The translations under genes and the position numbers were made by a program. The notes beneath the pieces were generated by a model. That model was not told where the DNA came from. It did no database searches and saw only the letters and a program-made list of their open reading frames with translations. This document shows, one piece after another, positions 26,221 to 35,553 of a stretch of 64,000 nucleotides of DNA (its first letter is position 1; the number at the start of each line of letters is the position of its first letter). Where the stretch lies: NCBI GenBank assembly GCA_009691715.1, contig SIAN01000009.1, forward strand, positions 43,927 to 107,926. Reading direction: 5' to 3'. The stretch is from Planctomycetota bacterium (GTDB taxonomy: Bacteria; Planctomycetota; B15-G4; SIAN01).

Positions 26221-26259
26221 GGCGCCGGGGTTGAAACGACCGGCCGCTCCCCCGGCGCC
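26221..26259. terminator. Strong hairpin between rmlB and the export gene
   Basis: GGCGCCGGGG (26221-26230) and CCCCGGCGCC (26250-26259) form a perfect 10-bp inverted repeat around a 19-base loop. It lies in the 157-base gap between the nucleotide-sugar genes and the exopolysaccharide operon. No T-run follows on either strand, so it may be a factor-dependent terminator, an attenuator or a processing site rather than an intrinsic terminator. Confidence 0.5.
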
Positions 26260-26300
26260 GCCTTGCCGGCGACATCGGGGTGGTGTCGCCTGCGGCGGCG

Positions 26301-27338
26301 TCACCCCGGAGGCGACCCTGGGGCGAGCCGCCCGCCGTACTGCAGCTGATAGTAGTCCCGGTAGGCACCCGAACGAATCCGCGCGACCCAATCGGCGTGC
26401 TCGCGATACCAGCGAACGGTCGCGCGCAAGCCCTCATCGAAGCGTCGCTGCGGCGCCCAACCAAGCTCCGCCTTCGCCTTGCTGCAGTCGATCGCGTAGC
26501 GGCGGTCGTGGCCTGGCCGGTCGGCCACGAAACGGAGCAGTTCCTCACCCTTGCCGAGGACCGACAGCAGCGTCTTCACCACGGTCAGGTTCGGCAGCTC
26601 GCACTCGCCGCCGAAGTTGTAGACCTCCCCTACCCGTCCGCGCTCGAGCGCAGCGAGCAGGCCCGTGCAGTGGTCGTCGACGTGGATCCAGTCGCGCACC
26701 TGCTGGCCATCGCCGTAGACCGGCAACGGCTTGCCGTCGAGCGCGTTGGCGATCATCAGGGGGATCAGCTTCTCGGGAAACTGACGCGGCCCGTAGTTGT
26801 TCGAGCAACGACTGGTGATCGCATGGAACCCGAAGGTGTGCACCGCGGCCCGCACCAGCAGGTCGGACGCCGCCTTGCTGGCCGAATAGGGCGAGTTTGG
26901 GGCGAGCGGCGTCTCCTCGGTGAACTTCCCTTCGGCGCCGAGCGTGCCGTAGACCTCGTCGGTCGACACGTGGAGGAATCGCTTCACGCCACGCTTGCGC
27001 GCCACATCGAGCAGGTTCTGGGTGCCGAGCACGTTGCTGCGGATGAACACCTCGGGCTCGAGGATCGAACGGTCGACGTGCGACTCGGCCGCAAGGTGGG
27101 CCACCCAGTCGATCGGATGGCGGTCGAACACCGTCTCGATCTGCGCGCGATCGGCGAGATCGGCCTTCTCGAAGGCGTGGCGCGGATCGCGGAGCACGTC
27201 GGCAAGCCAGGTCAGGTCGCCGGCGTACGTCAGCGCATCGAGGTTGACGATGTTCCAGTCGGGGCGGTCGGCCAAGACCCGACGCACCAGATTGGCGCCG
27301 ATGAACCCTGCTCCGCCGGTGATCAGCAACGTCGTCAT
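26301..27338 (-). CDS. rmlB: dTDP-glucose 4,6-dehydratase
   Basis: The 345-residue short-chain dehydrogenase has LLITGGAGFIGANLVRR for NAD binding, HLAAESHVDRSI, the STDEVYG block, the YSASKAASD catalytic tyrosine-lysine pair and ITSRCSNNYGPRQFPEKLIP, together diagnostic of RmlB. It converts dTDP-glucose to dTDP-4-keto-6-deoxyglucose. Length is normal for the family. Its ATG overlaps the stop of rmlD (ATGA). It is the last gene of the nucleotide-sugar cluster before the hairpin that separates it from the export gene. Confidence 0.96.
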   Translation of the reverse strand: MTTLLITGGAGFIGANLVRRVLADRPDWNIVNLDALTYAGDLTWLADVLRDPRHAFEKADLADRAQIETVFDRHPIDWVAHLAAESHVDRSILEPEVFIRSNVLGTQNLLDVARKRGVKRFLHVSTDEVYGTLGAEGKFTEETPLAPNSPYSASKAASDLLVRAAVHTFGFHAITSRCSNNYGPRQFPEKLIPLMIANALDGKPLPVYGDGQQVRDWIHVDDHCTGLLAALERGRVGEVYNFGGECELPNLTVVKTLLSVLGKGEELLRFVADRPGHDRRYAIDCSKAKAELGWAPQRRFDEGLRATVRWYREHADWVARIRSGAYRDYYQLQYGGRLAPGSPPG

Positions 27339-28198
27339 GGCTTGATCTCGCGCCCCTTCGCGAGCGCCGCAAGATAGCCCTTCAGACCTTCCTCCCACGG
27401 CGGAAGCTCGTGACCGAGCGCGGCACGGAGCTTCGATTTCGACAGCACTCCGAAGCCCGGTCGCGGCGCCGGCCGCGGGTACTCGGCGGTCGTGCATGGA
27501 GCGACTGCCGTCGCCCGGCCGGCCGCCGCGACGATCGCGCAGGCGAATTCGTGCCAGCTCGCCTCGCCTGCCGCCGAGACGTGCCAGATCCCGGGAGCGA
27601 CGTTGGCGGCGAGCAACTCGTAGAGCGCGGCCGCGAGGTGGAAAGACCAGGTCGGGCAGCCGCGCTGATCGGCGACGACTTTCAGGCTCGGCCGCTCGCT
27701 CGCCGCCTTCAGGATCGTGTCGACGAAGTTTTTGCCGCCGGCTCCGAAGACCCACTGCGTGCGCACCACCAGGACGCGGCCGCCGCGAGCGAGCGCTTCC
27801 CGTTCGCCGGCGAGCTTGCTCCGTCCGTAGGCCGACAGCGGGCCGGTGGGCGCGAACTCGTCGTAGGGTCGCGTGCCGCGACCGTCGAATACGTAGTCGC
27901 TTGAAAGGTAGAGGCAGCCGCCGCCCGCGGCGATCGCGGCGTCGACGACGTTCGCAGTGCCAGCTCCGTTCACCGCAAGCGCCCGCTCGGGCTCCTGCTC
28001 GCAGTGGTCGACGTCGGTCATCGCTGCCGCGTGGATCACCCAGTCGGGGCGCGCGCCGACGATCGCAGAAAGGGTCGCCGCACGATCCGTCACGTCGAGA
28101 TCGGCGCGGCGCAGCGACACGAGCTCGACCGCTCCCGGCCGGGCCCGCCGCAAGGCGGTGCCCAGGATTCCGCCACCGCCGGTCACGAGAACGCGCAC
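27335..28198 (-). CDS. rmlD: dTDP-4-dehydrorhamnose reductase
   Basis: The 287-residue product has VLVTGGGGILGTAL at the N-terminus, VIHAAAMTDVDHCEQEPERA, the SSDYVFDG block, YGRSKLAGE with the catalytic Tyr-Lys, and VVRTQWVFG and GCPTWSF, all hallmarks of RmlD. It reduces dTDP-4-keto-rhamnose with NAD(P)H. The start is GTG at 28198 with a GGAG site seven bases upstream. It lies between rmlA and rmlB. RmlC, which normally supplies the epimerised substrate, is not in the window, so the reductase may either act with a distant epimerase or reduce a non-epimerised keto sugar. Confidence 0.93.
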   Translation of the reverse strand: MRVLVTGGGGILGTALRRARPGAVELVSLRRADLDVTDRAATLSAIVGARPDWVIHAAAMTDVDHCEQEPERALAVNGAGTANVVDAAIAAGGGCLYLSSDYVFDGRGTRPYDEFAPTGPLSAYGRSKLAGEREALARGGRVLVVRTQWVFGAGGKNFVDTILKAASERPSLKVVADQRGCPTWSFHLAAALYELLAANVAPGIWHVSAAGEASWHEFACAIVAAAGRATAVAPCTTAEYPRPAPRPGFGVLSKSKLRAALGHELPPWEEGLKGYLAALAKGREIKP

Positions 28199-28256
28199 GC
28201 CGTGCTCCGAGTGAATCTCGTGGAACCGCCGTTCGTCTCGACTAGGGCGAAGCCGT

Positions 28257-29003
28257 TCAATCGAGGTTTGCGCCGCCGTCGCGCACGAGCGTCGACGCCT
28301 TGTAGAGCGACTCGAACGTCCCGGCGTCGCTCCACCAGCCCTCCACCCGGTCCCACTGCAGTTGCCGCTTCGCGAGGTAGGCGTTGTTGACGTCGGTGAT
28401 CTCGAGTTCGCCGCGACCGCTCGGCTGGAGCGTGCGGATGATGTCGAAGACCTGAGCGTCGTAGAAGTAAATGCCCGTGACCGCGAGATTGCTCTTCGGC
28501 TGCTTCGGTTTCTCGACGATGCCGACCACTTCGTCGCCCTTCACCTCGGCGACGCCGAATCGCTGCGGATCGGGAACCTCCTTCAGCAGGATCCGCGCGC
28601 CCGACGACTGCGCGAGGAAGCGATCGACCGACGGCTTGATGCTCCGTTGCAGGATGTTGTCGCCGAGGACCACTGCGACGCGATCGCCGGCGATGAACGC
28701 CTCCGCAAGACGCAGTGCGTCGGCGATGCCGCCTTCCCCCTGCTGATAGGCGTAGTAGATCCGCGCGCCGAAGTCGCTGCCCGAGCCGAGCAACCTGAGG
28801 AAGTGGCCGGCTGAGTCGCCGCCGGTCACGATCAGCACGTCCTTCACGCCGCCCTTCACCAGGCACTCAAGCGGGTAGTGGATCATCGGCTTCTGGAAGA
28901 TCGGGAGCAGGTGCTTGTTGGTCACCTTGGTCAGCGGCATCAGCCGGCTGCCGAGCCCACCCGCGAGGATGACGCCTTTGATGATGTTTCCGCTGCCGCT
29001 CAT
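28257..29003 (-). CDS. rmlA: Glucose-1-phosphate thymidylyltransferase, short form
   Basis: The 248-residue enzyme starts with IIKGVILAGGLGSRLMPLT, the nucleotidyltransferase signature, then NKHLLPIFQKPMIHYPL, VVLGDNILQ, VEKPKQPKSNLAVTGIYFYD and GWWSDAGTFESLYKAS. It is about 40 residues shorter at the C-terminus than typical RmlA, matching the short subgroup that lacks the allosteric-site extension. It makes dTDP-glucose from glucose-1-phosphate and dTTP. The ATG at 29003 overlaps the stop of the upstream epimerase gene (ATGA). Confidence 0.93.
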   Translation of the reverse strand: MSGSGNIIKGVILAGGLGSRLMPLTKVTNKHLLPIFQKPMIHYPLECLVKGGVKDVLIVTGGDSAGHFLRLLGSGSDFGARIYYAYQQGEGGIADALRLAEAFIAGDRVAVVLGDNILQRSIKPSVDRFLAQSSGARILLKEVPDPQRFGVAEVKGDEVVGIVEKPKQPKSNLAVTGIYFYDAQVFDIIRTLQPSGRGELEITDVNNAYLAKRQLQWDRVEGWWSDAGTFESLYKASTLVRDGGANLD

Positions 29004-29989
29004 GCCTTGCCTCCCGATCGTGGCGTCGCGCCGCGCTTGTCCACCGCCTGCGCGACAGCGGCCGCTCGCATCCGGTACCAGTCGAGCGTGCTCGCCAGAG
29101 CGTCGGTGAATCCGACTCGCGGTCGATAGCCGAGGTTGGTCTGGATCGCCGTGATGTCGGCCGCAGAGCGCACGATGTCGCCCGCGCGCGCCGGACCATG
29201 GCAAGGTGGCGGCGCGCCGCCAACCAGAGCGGCGAGCGCCGCGTGCAGTTCGAGCAGCGTGCGCGAGCGACCGGTCGCAACGTTCCAGACGCTGCCGTGC
29301 ACGACGCCCGGCTCTTTGGCGGCCAATCGCAACGCCTGGACGACATCGGCGACGGCGACGAAGTCGCGCGTCTGGCGACCGTCGCCATGGATCGTGATCG
29401 CCTCACCGCGCAGCAGTCGCTCGCAGAAGATCGAGATGACGCCCGAGTAGGGCGACGAGGGGTCCTGGCGCGGACCGAAGACGTTGAAGAAACGCAGCGA
29501 CACCGTCGTGAAGCCGTGCGCGGCGCCGTAGTCGTTCAGGTAGTGCTCGCCGAGGAGCTTCTGCGCCGCGTAGGGCGACTTCGGCTGTGGCGGGCGCGTT
29601 TCGGCGACAGCGACGTCGCCGGTGTTGCCGTAGATGGCGCAAGAACTCGCGAAGACGACCCGGCGCACCTTCGCGCGCGCCGCAGCCATCGCGACGTGCA
29701 GCGTGCCGGTCGCGTTGACGGCGTGGCAGAAGGCGGGCTCGTCGAAGCTCTTCGGAACCGACGGGCAGGCGGCGAGGTGGTAGATCGTCGTGACGCCGGC
29801 GCAGGCACGTTCAAGCGCGGCCGCATCGACGAGCGACGCCTCGACCAGCTCGACGCCACGCAGCCCCGCGAGGTTCTCGCGTTTGCCGCTCGAAAGATCG
29901 TCGAACACCCGCGCCGCCTGACCGCTGGCGACGAGGTCGGCGACGAGGTGCGAACCGATGAAGCCGGCGCCACCGGTGACGAGGATCAC
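29000..29989 (-). CDS. NAD-dependent sugar epimerase (extended SDR, GalE/WbpP-like)
   Basis: The 329-residue protein has MILVTGGAGFIGSHL, DDLSSGKRENL, YHLAACPSVPKSFD, the catalytic YAAQKLLGE and LRFFNVFGPRQDPSSPYSGV, a pattern closest to UDP-glucose or UDP-N-acetylglucosamine 4-epimerases of the WbpP type. The serine block reads SSCAIYG instead of the usual SSxxVYG, which keeps the catalytic serine region. It would interconvert UDP-sugars for the polymer. It overlaps rmlA downstream and wecB upstream by four bases each. The exact substrate is inferred. Confidence 0.85.
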   Translation of the reverse strand: MILVTGGAGFIGSHLVADLVASGQAARVFDDLSSGKRENLAGLRGVELVEASLVDAAALERACAGVTTIYHLAACPSVPKSFDEPAFCHAVNATGTLHVAMAAARAKVRRVVFASSCAIYGNTGDVAVAETRPPQPKSPYAAQKLLGEHYLNDYGAAHGFTTVSLRFFNVFGPRQDPSSPYSGVISIFCERLLRGEAITIHGDGRQTRDFVAVADVVQALRLAAKEPGVVHGSVWNVATGRSRTLLELHAALAALVGGAPPPCHGPARAGDIVRSAADITAIQTNLGYRPRVGFTDALASTLDWYRMRAAAVAQAVDKRGATPRSGGKA

Positions 29990-31107
29990 AGGCTCGCTCC
30001 CTCGGCGAAGAAGCGGACGATTCGCAGGACGATGCGTTCGGCGGCGCGGCCGTCCCAGTTCTCGGGCACACGGAACTCGGCCGGATCCCGCGCGAGCATC
30101 GTGCGCGCGGAAACGACGATCCGGTCACGGTCGTTGCCGGCGAGTGTGTTGCCGCCGCAGTCGACCGTGACCGGCCGTTCGGTGTTCTCGCGCAGCGTGA
30201 CGACCGGGACCTTCAGCACCAGCGCCTCTTCCTGGACGCCCCCCGAGTCGGTGAGGATGAGGCTCGCGCGCGCCATCGCCGCCATGAACTCGACGTAGCC
30301 CTGCGGCGGGACCAGCCGGATGCGGCGGTGGTTCGCGACCGCGGCGTGCAGACCGAAATCGGAAAGCCGTTTCTCGGTGCGTGGATGGACCGCCCAGACC
30401 AACGGCAGATCGGAAGCGATCTCTTCGAGCGCCGCGAGGATGCGGCGCAGCGGCGCCTCCTCGTCGACATTGCTCGGCCGATGCAGCGTGACCAGCGCGT
30501 AGCGCTGCGGCCAGCCAGCCGGACGCGGTGTCGCCAACGCGACCGCGCGAAAACGCTGCAACGTGTCGATCATCGTGTTGCCGACCAGCGCGATCCGATC
30601 GTCGCGCGCGCCCTCACGCTTCAAGTTCACGACGCCCGCTGGCTCGGTGACGAACAGCAGCGAGGAGAGCGCGTCGGTGGCGAGGCGGTTCAGCTCCTCG
30701 GGCATCAGCCGATCGCCGCTGCGCAGTCCCGCCTCGACGTGGGCGACCGGGATCGCGAGCTTCACCGCGGCCAGCGTGGCCGCGACCGTCGAGTTGACGT
30801 CCCCCACCACCAGCACCATCTCTTGCGGGTGCGCGACCAGCCACTCCTCGAACTGCGCGAGCACCTGCGCTGTCTGCCGGCCATGACTGCCGGAGCCGAC
30901 GCCGAGGTCGGCGTCGGGCTTCGGGAAGCCGAGATCGCGCAGGAACGAGCCGGCCATCTTTTCGTCGTAGTGCTGGCCCGTGTTGACCAGTTGCACGGAG
31001 AACCCTCCATGCGCCTGCAGCGCATGGAGGACCGGGCCCGCCTTCATGAAGTTCGGCCGGGCGCCGACGACGATCGCGATCCGGGGGCGCGCGGCCATCT
31101 CAGCCAT
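29986..31107 (-). CDS. wecB: UDP-N-acetylglucosamine 2-epimerase (non-hydrolysing)
   Basis: The 373-residue GT-B-like enzyme carries VVGARPNFMKAGPVL, NTGQHYDEKMAG, VVGDVNSTVAATLAA, VAHVEAGLRSGDR-L-MPEE, VTLHRPSNVDE and LTDSGGVQEEAL followed by LRENTERP, a complete set for WecB/MnaA. It interconverts UDP-GlcNAc and UDP-ManNAc. The UDP-sugar dehydrogenase at 32.1-33.4 kb may oxidise its product to UDP-ManNAcA. It overlaps the upstream epimerase by eight bases; an ATG at 31098 is an equally reasonable start. Confidence 0.95.
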   Translation of the reverse strand: MAEMAARPRIAIVVGARPNFMKAGPVLHALQAHGGFSVQLVNTGQHYDEKMAGSFLRDLGFPKPDADLGVGSGSHGRQTAQVLAQFEEWLVAHPQEMVLVVGDVNSTVAATLAAVKLAIPVAHVEAGLRSGDRLMPEELNRLATDALSSLLFVTEPAGVVNLKREGARDDRIALVGNTMIDTLQRFRAVALATPRPAGWPQRYALVTLHRPSNVDEEAPLRRILAALEEIASDLPLVWAVHPRTEKRLSDFGLHAAVANHRRIRLVPPQGYVEFMAAMARASLILTDSGGVQEEALVLKVPVVTLRENTERPVTVDCGGNTLAGNDRDRIVVSARTMLARDPAEFRVPENWDGRAAERIVLRIVRFFAEGASL

Positions 31108-32101
31108 CGCGCGCCGGCAACGGCTTGGCTGGCGTGGGCGCGATCTCGCTCGCGATTTCGGCGCGCAGCCAGCCGACGAAGCGGCGAACGCCTTCCTTGA
31201 GCGGCACCTTCGGGTCGTAGCCGAGCACGCGCCGCGCCTCGGTGATGTCGGCGCAGGTCGCCGGCACGTCGCCCGGTTGGTCGGGCTGCCGATCGACGAT
31301 TGCCGCGACTCCCAGTTCCGCCGCGAGTAGCGCGAGGAGATCGGTCAGCGAATGCGTCTCCGACTCGCCGAGGTTGTAGACGCCAAAGCCCTCGTCGTGA
31401 TCAACCGACTTCACCACGCCATCGAGGATGTCGTCGACGTAGGTGTAGTCGCGCACCGACGAGCCGTCGCCGAAACGCGGGATCGGCTGGCCTGCGAGCA
31501 TCAGCCGGGCGAACTTGTGGATCGCCATCTCGGGGCGCTGGCGGGGACCGTAGACGGTGAAGAAGCGCAAGACCGTCACGCGCAGGCCGTGGATCGCGTG
31601 CCACGTGTGGGTGAGCAGCTCCGCGGCGCGCTTGGTCGCCGCGTAAGGCGAGATCGGCCGATCCGCGGGGTCGGTTTCGCGGAACGGCGGCTTGCCCGAG
31701 GCGCCGTAGACCGACGAAGTGCCGCCGTAGACCAGCCGCCTGCAACCGACCGCGACCATCGCGTCGAGAAGGTGGAGCGTGCCGGTGACGTTGACGTCGA
31801 CGTACTGCTGCGGCCGCTGCAGCGAAGGGCGCACGCCGGCCTGCGCCGCGAGGTGCACGACCTTTTCAGGGCGCGCCGCCGCGAGCGCAGCGCTCACCGC
31901 CGCCTTGTCGCGCAGGTCGCCTTCGATCAGCCGGAATCGCGGATTCGACAGTGCGCCCGCGAGGTTGCGACGCTTGATCGCCGGGTCATAGAACAGGTCG
32001 AAATTGTCGAACGCGATTACCTCGTCGCCGCGCGCGAGCAGGCGATCGGCAAGGTGCGATCCGATGAAGCCGGCGGCGCCGGTGACGAGGATGCGTGCCA
32101 T
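31100..32101 (-). CDS. NAD-dependent epimerase, UDP-glucuronate 4-epimerase-like
   Basis: The 333-residue extended SDR has ILVTGAAGFIGSHLADRLL, a long DNFDLFYDPAIKRRNL stretch characteristic of the UDP-glucuronate epimerase group, HLAAQAGVRPSL, GGTSSVYGAS, YAATKRAAE and RFFTVYGPRQRPEMAI. These match enzymes converting UDP-glucuronate to UDP-galacturonate. The substrate would come from a UDP-glucose dehydrogenase, possibly the neighbouring 6-dehydrogenase. The gene begins 15 bases after the dehydrogenase and overlaps wecB by eight bases. Confidence 0.88.
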   Translation of the reverse strand: MARILVTGAAGFIGSHLADRLLARGDEVIAFDNFDLFYDPAIKRRNLAGALSNPRFRLIEGDLRDKAAVSAALAAARPEKVVHLAAQAGVRPSLQRPQQYVDVNVTGTLHLLDAMVAVGCRRLVYGGTSSVYGASGKPPFRETDPADRPISPYAATKRAAELLTHTWHAIHGLRVTVLRFFTVYGPRQRPEMAIHKFARLMLAGQPIPRFGDGSSVRDYTYVDDILDGVVKSVDHDEGFGVYNLGESETHSLTDLLALLAAELGVAAIVDRQPDQPGDVPATCADITEARRVLGYDPKVPLKEGVRRFVGWLRAEIASEIAPTPAKPLPARDG

Positions 32102-32116
32102 CGAGTTTCGGTCAGC

Positions 32117-33433
32117 TCAGAGCTTGAGGATCCGCGCCTTGGCCGGCTTGCCCTTGGTCGCATTGCGCGAATCGACCACCAGCGGGCAGTGCTCGAGCAC
32201 GGTCGCGAGATCCATAGCAGTGTGGTCGGTCACAATCACCGCGCAGTCGGCCTTCCGGCAGGCGTCAGCCGTCAGCGCCACCGACTTCAGCTTGCCCCAG
32301 TCGAGGGTGACCTCGGCCGCGTGCGGGTCGTGGTAGCTCACCTCGGCGCCGCGCTCGTGCAGCTTGGTCGCGATGTCGAACGCGGGGGACTCGCGCACGT
32401 CCGAGACGTCGCGCTTGTAGGCGAATCCGAGGATCAGCACCTTGCTGCCGCGGACCGCCTTCTTCTCGTCATTCAGGCCGCGCGCGACCTTCTCGACGAT
32501 GAACTCTGGCATCGCCGAGTTGACTTCGCCGGCAAGCTCGATGAAGCGCGCCTTGGTGTGGAGCGTCCGCATCTTCCACGACAGGTAGAATGGGTCGATC
32601 GGGATGCAGTGGCCGCCGAGTCCGGGACCGGGATAGAAGGGCAGGAAGCCGAACGGCTTGGTCGCCGCCGCGTCGATGACCTCCCAGACGTCGATGCCGA
32701 GCCGCTCGCACAGGATCGCGATCTCGTTCACCAAACCGATGTTCACCATCCGGAAGGTGTTCTCGAGTATTTTCACCATCTCGGCCGCAGTCGCGCTCGA
32801 GACCGGGACGACCTTCTCGAGCGCGGCGGCGTAGAGCGCGCTGGTCGCCTCGCCGCACTTGTCGGTGACTCCGCCGACGACCTTCGGCGTGTTGCGCACG
32901 GTGAACTTCTTGCTGCCCGGATCGATGCGCTCAGGCGAGAACGACAGGAAGAAGTCCTTCCCGACCTTCCAGCTCTTCCCCTGCGCTTCGGCGAGGCGCG
33001 GCAACACCACTTCGACCGTGGTGCCGGGATAGGTCGTGCTCTCCAGGATGATCAGCTGTCCGGGTTGGAGCCGCTTCTCCACTTCGAGGGTCGCGTTCAC
33101 GATGTAGCTGATGTCCGGGTCGCCGCTCTTGTTGAGAGGCGTCGGCACGCAGACGATGACCGCGTGCGCCTTGCGGAGCTCGTCGAAGTCGGTCGTCGGC
33201 TTGAACTTCCCGCGTTCGAGCTGCGCCTTCAGCTGGTCGGCGGTGATGTCGTCGACGTAGCTCTTGCCCTTCTGCAGCGCTTCGACCCGGCGCGCATCGA
33301 TGTCGAGACCGATGACGTCGAAGCCTTGCTCGGCGAACGCCAGACACAGCGGCAATCCCACGTAACCGAGCCCGAGCACCGCCACCGTGGCGTTGCGCGT
33401 CGCGATCCGGTCGAGCAGTTCCTTATGTGTCAT
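32117..33433 (-). CDS. UDP-sugar 6-dehydrogenase (WecC/WbpA/Ugd family)
   Basis: The 438-residue enzyme has VLGLGYVGLPLCLAFAEQG for NAD binding, ESTTYPGTTVEVV, SPERIDPGSKKF, KILENTFRMVNIGLVNE and the catalytic GGHCIPIDPFYLSWK. Family members oxidise the C6 hydroxyl of UDP-glucose, UDP-GlcNAc or UDP-ManNAc to the uronic acid using two NAD. The wording of the ENTFR block and the nearby wecB favour an N-acetylhexosamine substrate, whereas the nearby UDP-glucuronate decarboxylase and epimerase would need UDP-glucuronate, so specificity is open. It is separated from the next upstream gene by a 15-bp repeat array. Confidence 0.9.
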   Translation of the reverse strand: MTHKELLDRIATRNATVAVLGLGYVGLPLCLAFAEQGFDVIGLDIDARRVEALQKGKSYVDDITADQLKAQLERGKFKPTTDFDELRKAHAVIVCVPTPLNKSGDPDISYIVNATLEVEKRLQPGQLIILESTTYPGTTVEVVLPRLAEAQGKSWKVGKDFFLSFSPERIDPGSKKFTVRNTPKVVGGVTDKCGEATSALYAAALEKVVPVSSATAAEMVKILENTFRMVNIGLVNEIAILCERLGIDVWEVIDAAATKPFGFLPFYPGPGLGGHCIPIDPFYLSWKMRTLHTKARFIELAGEVNSAMPEFIVEKVARGLNDEKKAVRGSKVLILGFAYKRDVSDVRESPAFDIATKLHERGAEVSYHDPHAAEVTLDWGKLKSVALTADACRKADCAVIVTDHTAMDLATVLEHCPLVVDSRNATKGKPAKARILKL

Positions 33434-33438
33434 GACGA

Positions 33439-33479
33439 GTGCCCTGCGATCAACTGCCCTGCGATCAACTGCCTCGTGA

Positions 33480-33483
<4 letters not shown>
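33439..33483. repeat. 15-bp tandem repeat, three copies, between two nucleotide-sugar genes
   Basis: Three units of 15 bp lie at 33439-33453, 33454-33468 and 33469-33483 with the pattern (g/c)tgccctgcgatcaa; the third has two changes. The array fills the gap between the decarboxylase stop and the dehydrogenase start, and the stop codon itself is in the last unit. Each unit repeats TGA in the same minus-strand frame, as expected if the 3' end of the gene was duplicated. Confidence 0.92.
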
Positions 33484-34438
<955 letters not shown>

Positions 34439-34442
<4 letters not shown>

Positions 34443-35440
34443 TCGTCCTGCTCCTGTCGCCGCGGGAAGCCGATCGGAGCGCGCGTCAATCGCAACGTCT
34501 CCCCCGGCTTCACCATGACCCGCGCCCCACAGGCGCGCGCGATTCCTGGAATCAGCCCGCTGCCGGAGACTTCGAGCTCCAGCTCGCGTGCCGTGAGAGT
34601 CAGTTGTTCGGGCGCCTGCACGCGCAGCCTTCCGCGGGAGTCGTCGAAGAGCACGGCCTCACGCACGAGGTGCGGGATGATTGCCGACGGCTCGGTGAGG
34701 ACCGGCAGGAAGATGCGCTGGCCTGGCGCAACGGTCGTCAGGCGATCGCCGAGGTAGGGCGAGCGCACGACGACCGGCTCGGGACCGGTCACGCGCACCT
34801 CGATCGCGCGGCGATCGTGGTCATGGAGCGTGATCCGCGTGGCGGTGCCGGCGATCTCGTTGCCACCCGGCAGCGCGATCACCATGTCGACGCCCTCGAC
34901 GAGCCACAGCTCGCAGAAGCGCGCCAGCTGCAACACCTCAAGCTCCCGCGGTTTTGCGATCGCATCCGCCGTCATGCGCCAGATCGCCTCGCCGTCGAAG
35001 CGACCGTGCGTTCCATCGCCGTAGTCGAGCAGCGCGCAGCTGCGACCACCGTGTTGCCGCACCTCGTCGCCAATCGCGAGCTCGATCGTCTGGTCCCAAT
35101 AGGCGAGGTCGCGGCGCGCCCCGTCGGCGCGAACGACCTGAACGGCGTCGGCCGCTCGCCGCATCGTCGCGGTCCGTCGGGTCGGCGCGGACGAAGCGGG
35201 CACTTCGGGCGTGGCGGAAGTCGGATCGACCAACGATGGCTCGGACTTCACCGCGAGCAGCCGCTCGAGCAGCGCGTTGAGCGCCTCCGAGCCAGCGGCA
35301 TTTGCCGGCAATTCGCCTTCCTGCGCCGCCGGGGCGGACGGGGCCGGCGCCGCCGGCGGAGGGTCTTCCTGTGCGATCGCGACCACGCCGAGCGTCTTCG
35401 AGATCAAGAGCACCGCTGCGAGTTGCATGAACGCTCTCAC
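34439..35440 (-). CDS. Secreted protein of unknown function
   Basis: The 333-residue protein has a signal peptide ([20 protein letters not shown]) and a Pro/Ala-rich low-complexity stretch to about residue 90. A beta-rich domain follows, with paired strands such as [20 protein letters not shown] and [17 protein letters not shown], somewhat like FecR or cupin-type sheets, but no family could be named. GTG at 35440 is preferred because it has a GGGAG site five bases upstream. It overlaps the decarboxylase gene (ATGA), so it is the first gene of the nucleotide-sugar operon visible here. An envelope or surface role is possible but not shown. Confidence 0.65.
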
Positions 35441-35553
35441 GTCGACTCCCTTGCAGCGGAGATGCCGAAACCTCGCCGCCTGCCAGTGCCCGGCCCGACG
35501 CAGCGAAGCCTATCGGCCAACCGGCCACGACATCTGCAGAACCCGCCCCACGC

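Noticed and set aside
25244..26548. A longer N-terminus for the export protein, up to 26548.
   Set aside because: The extension would run through the hairpin and into rmlB coding sequence. The signal-like segment starts at the GTG at 26143, which has a ribosome site.
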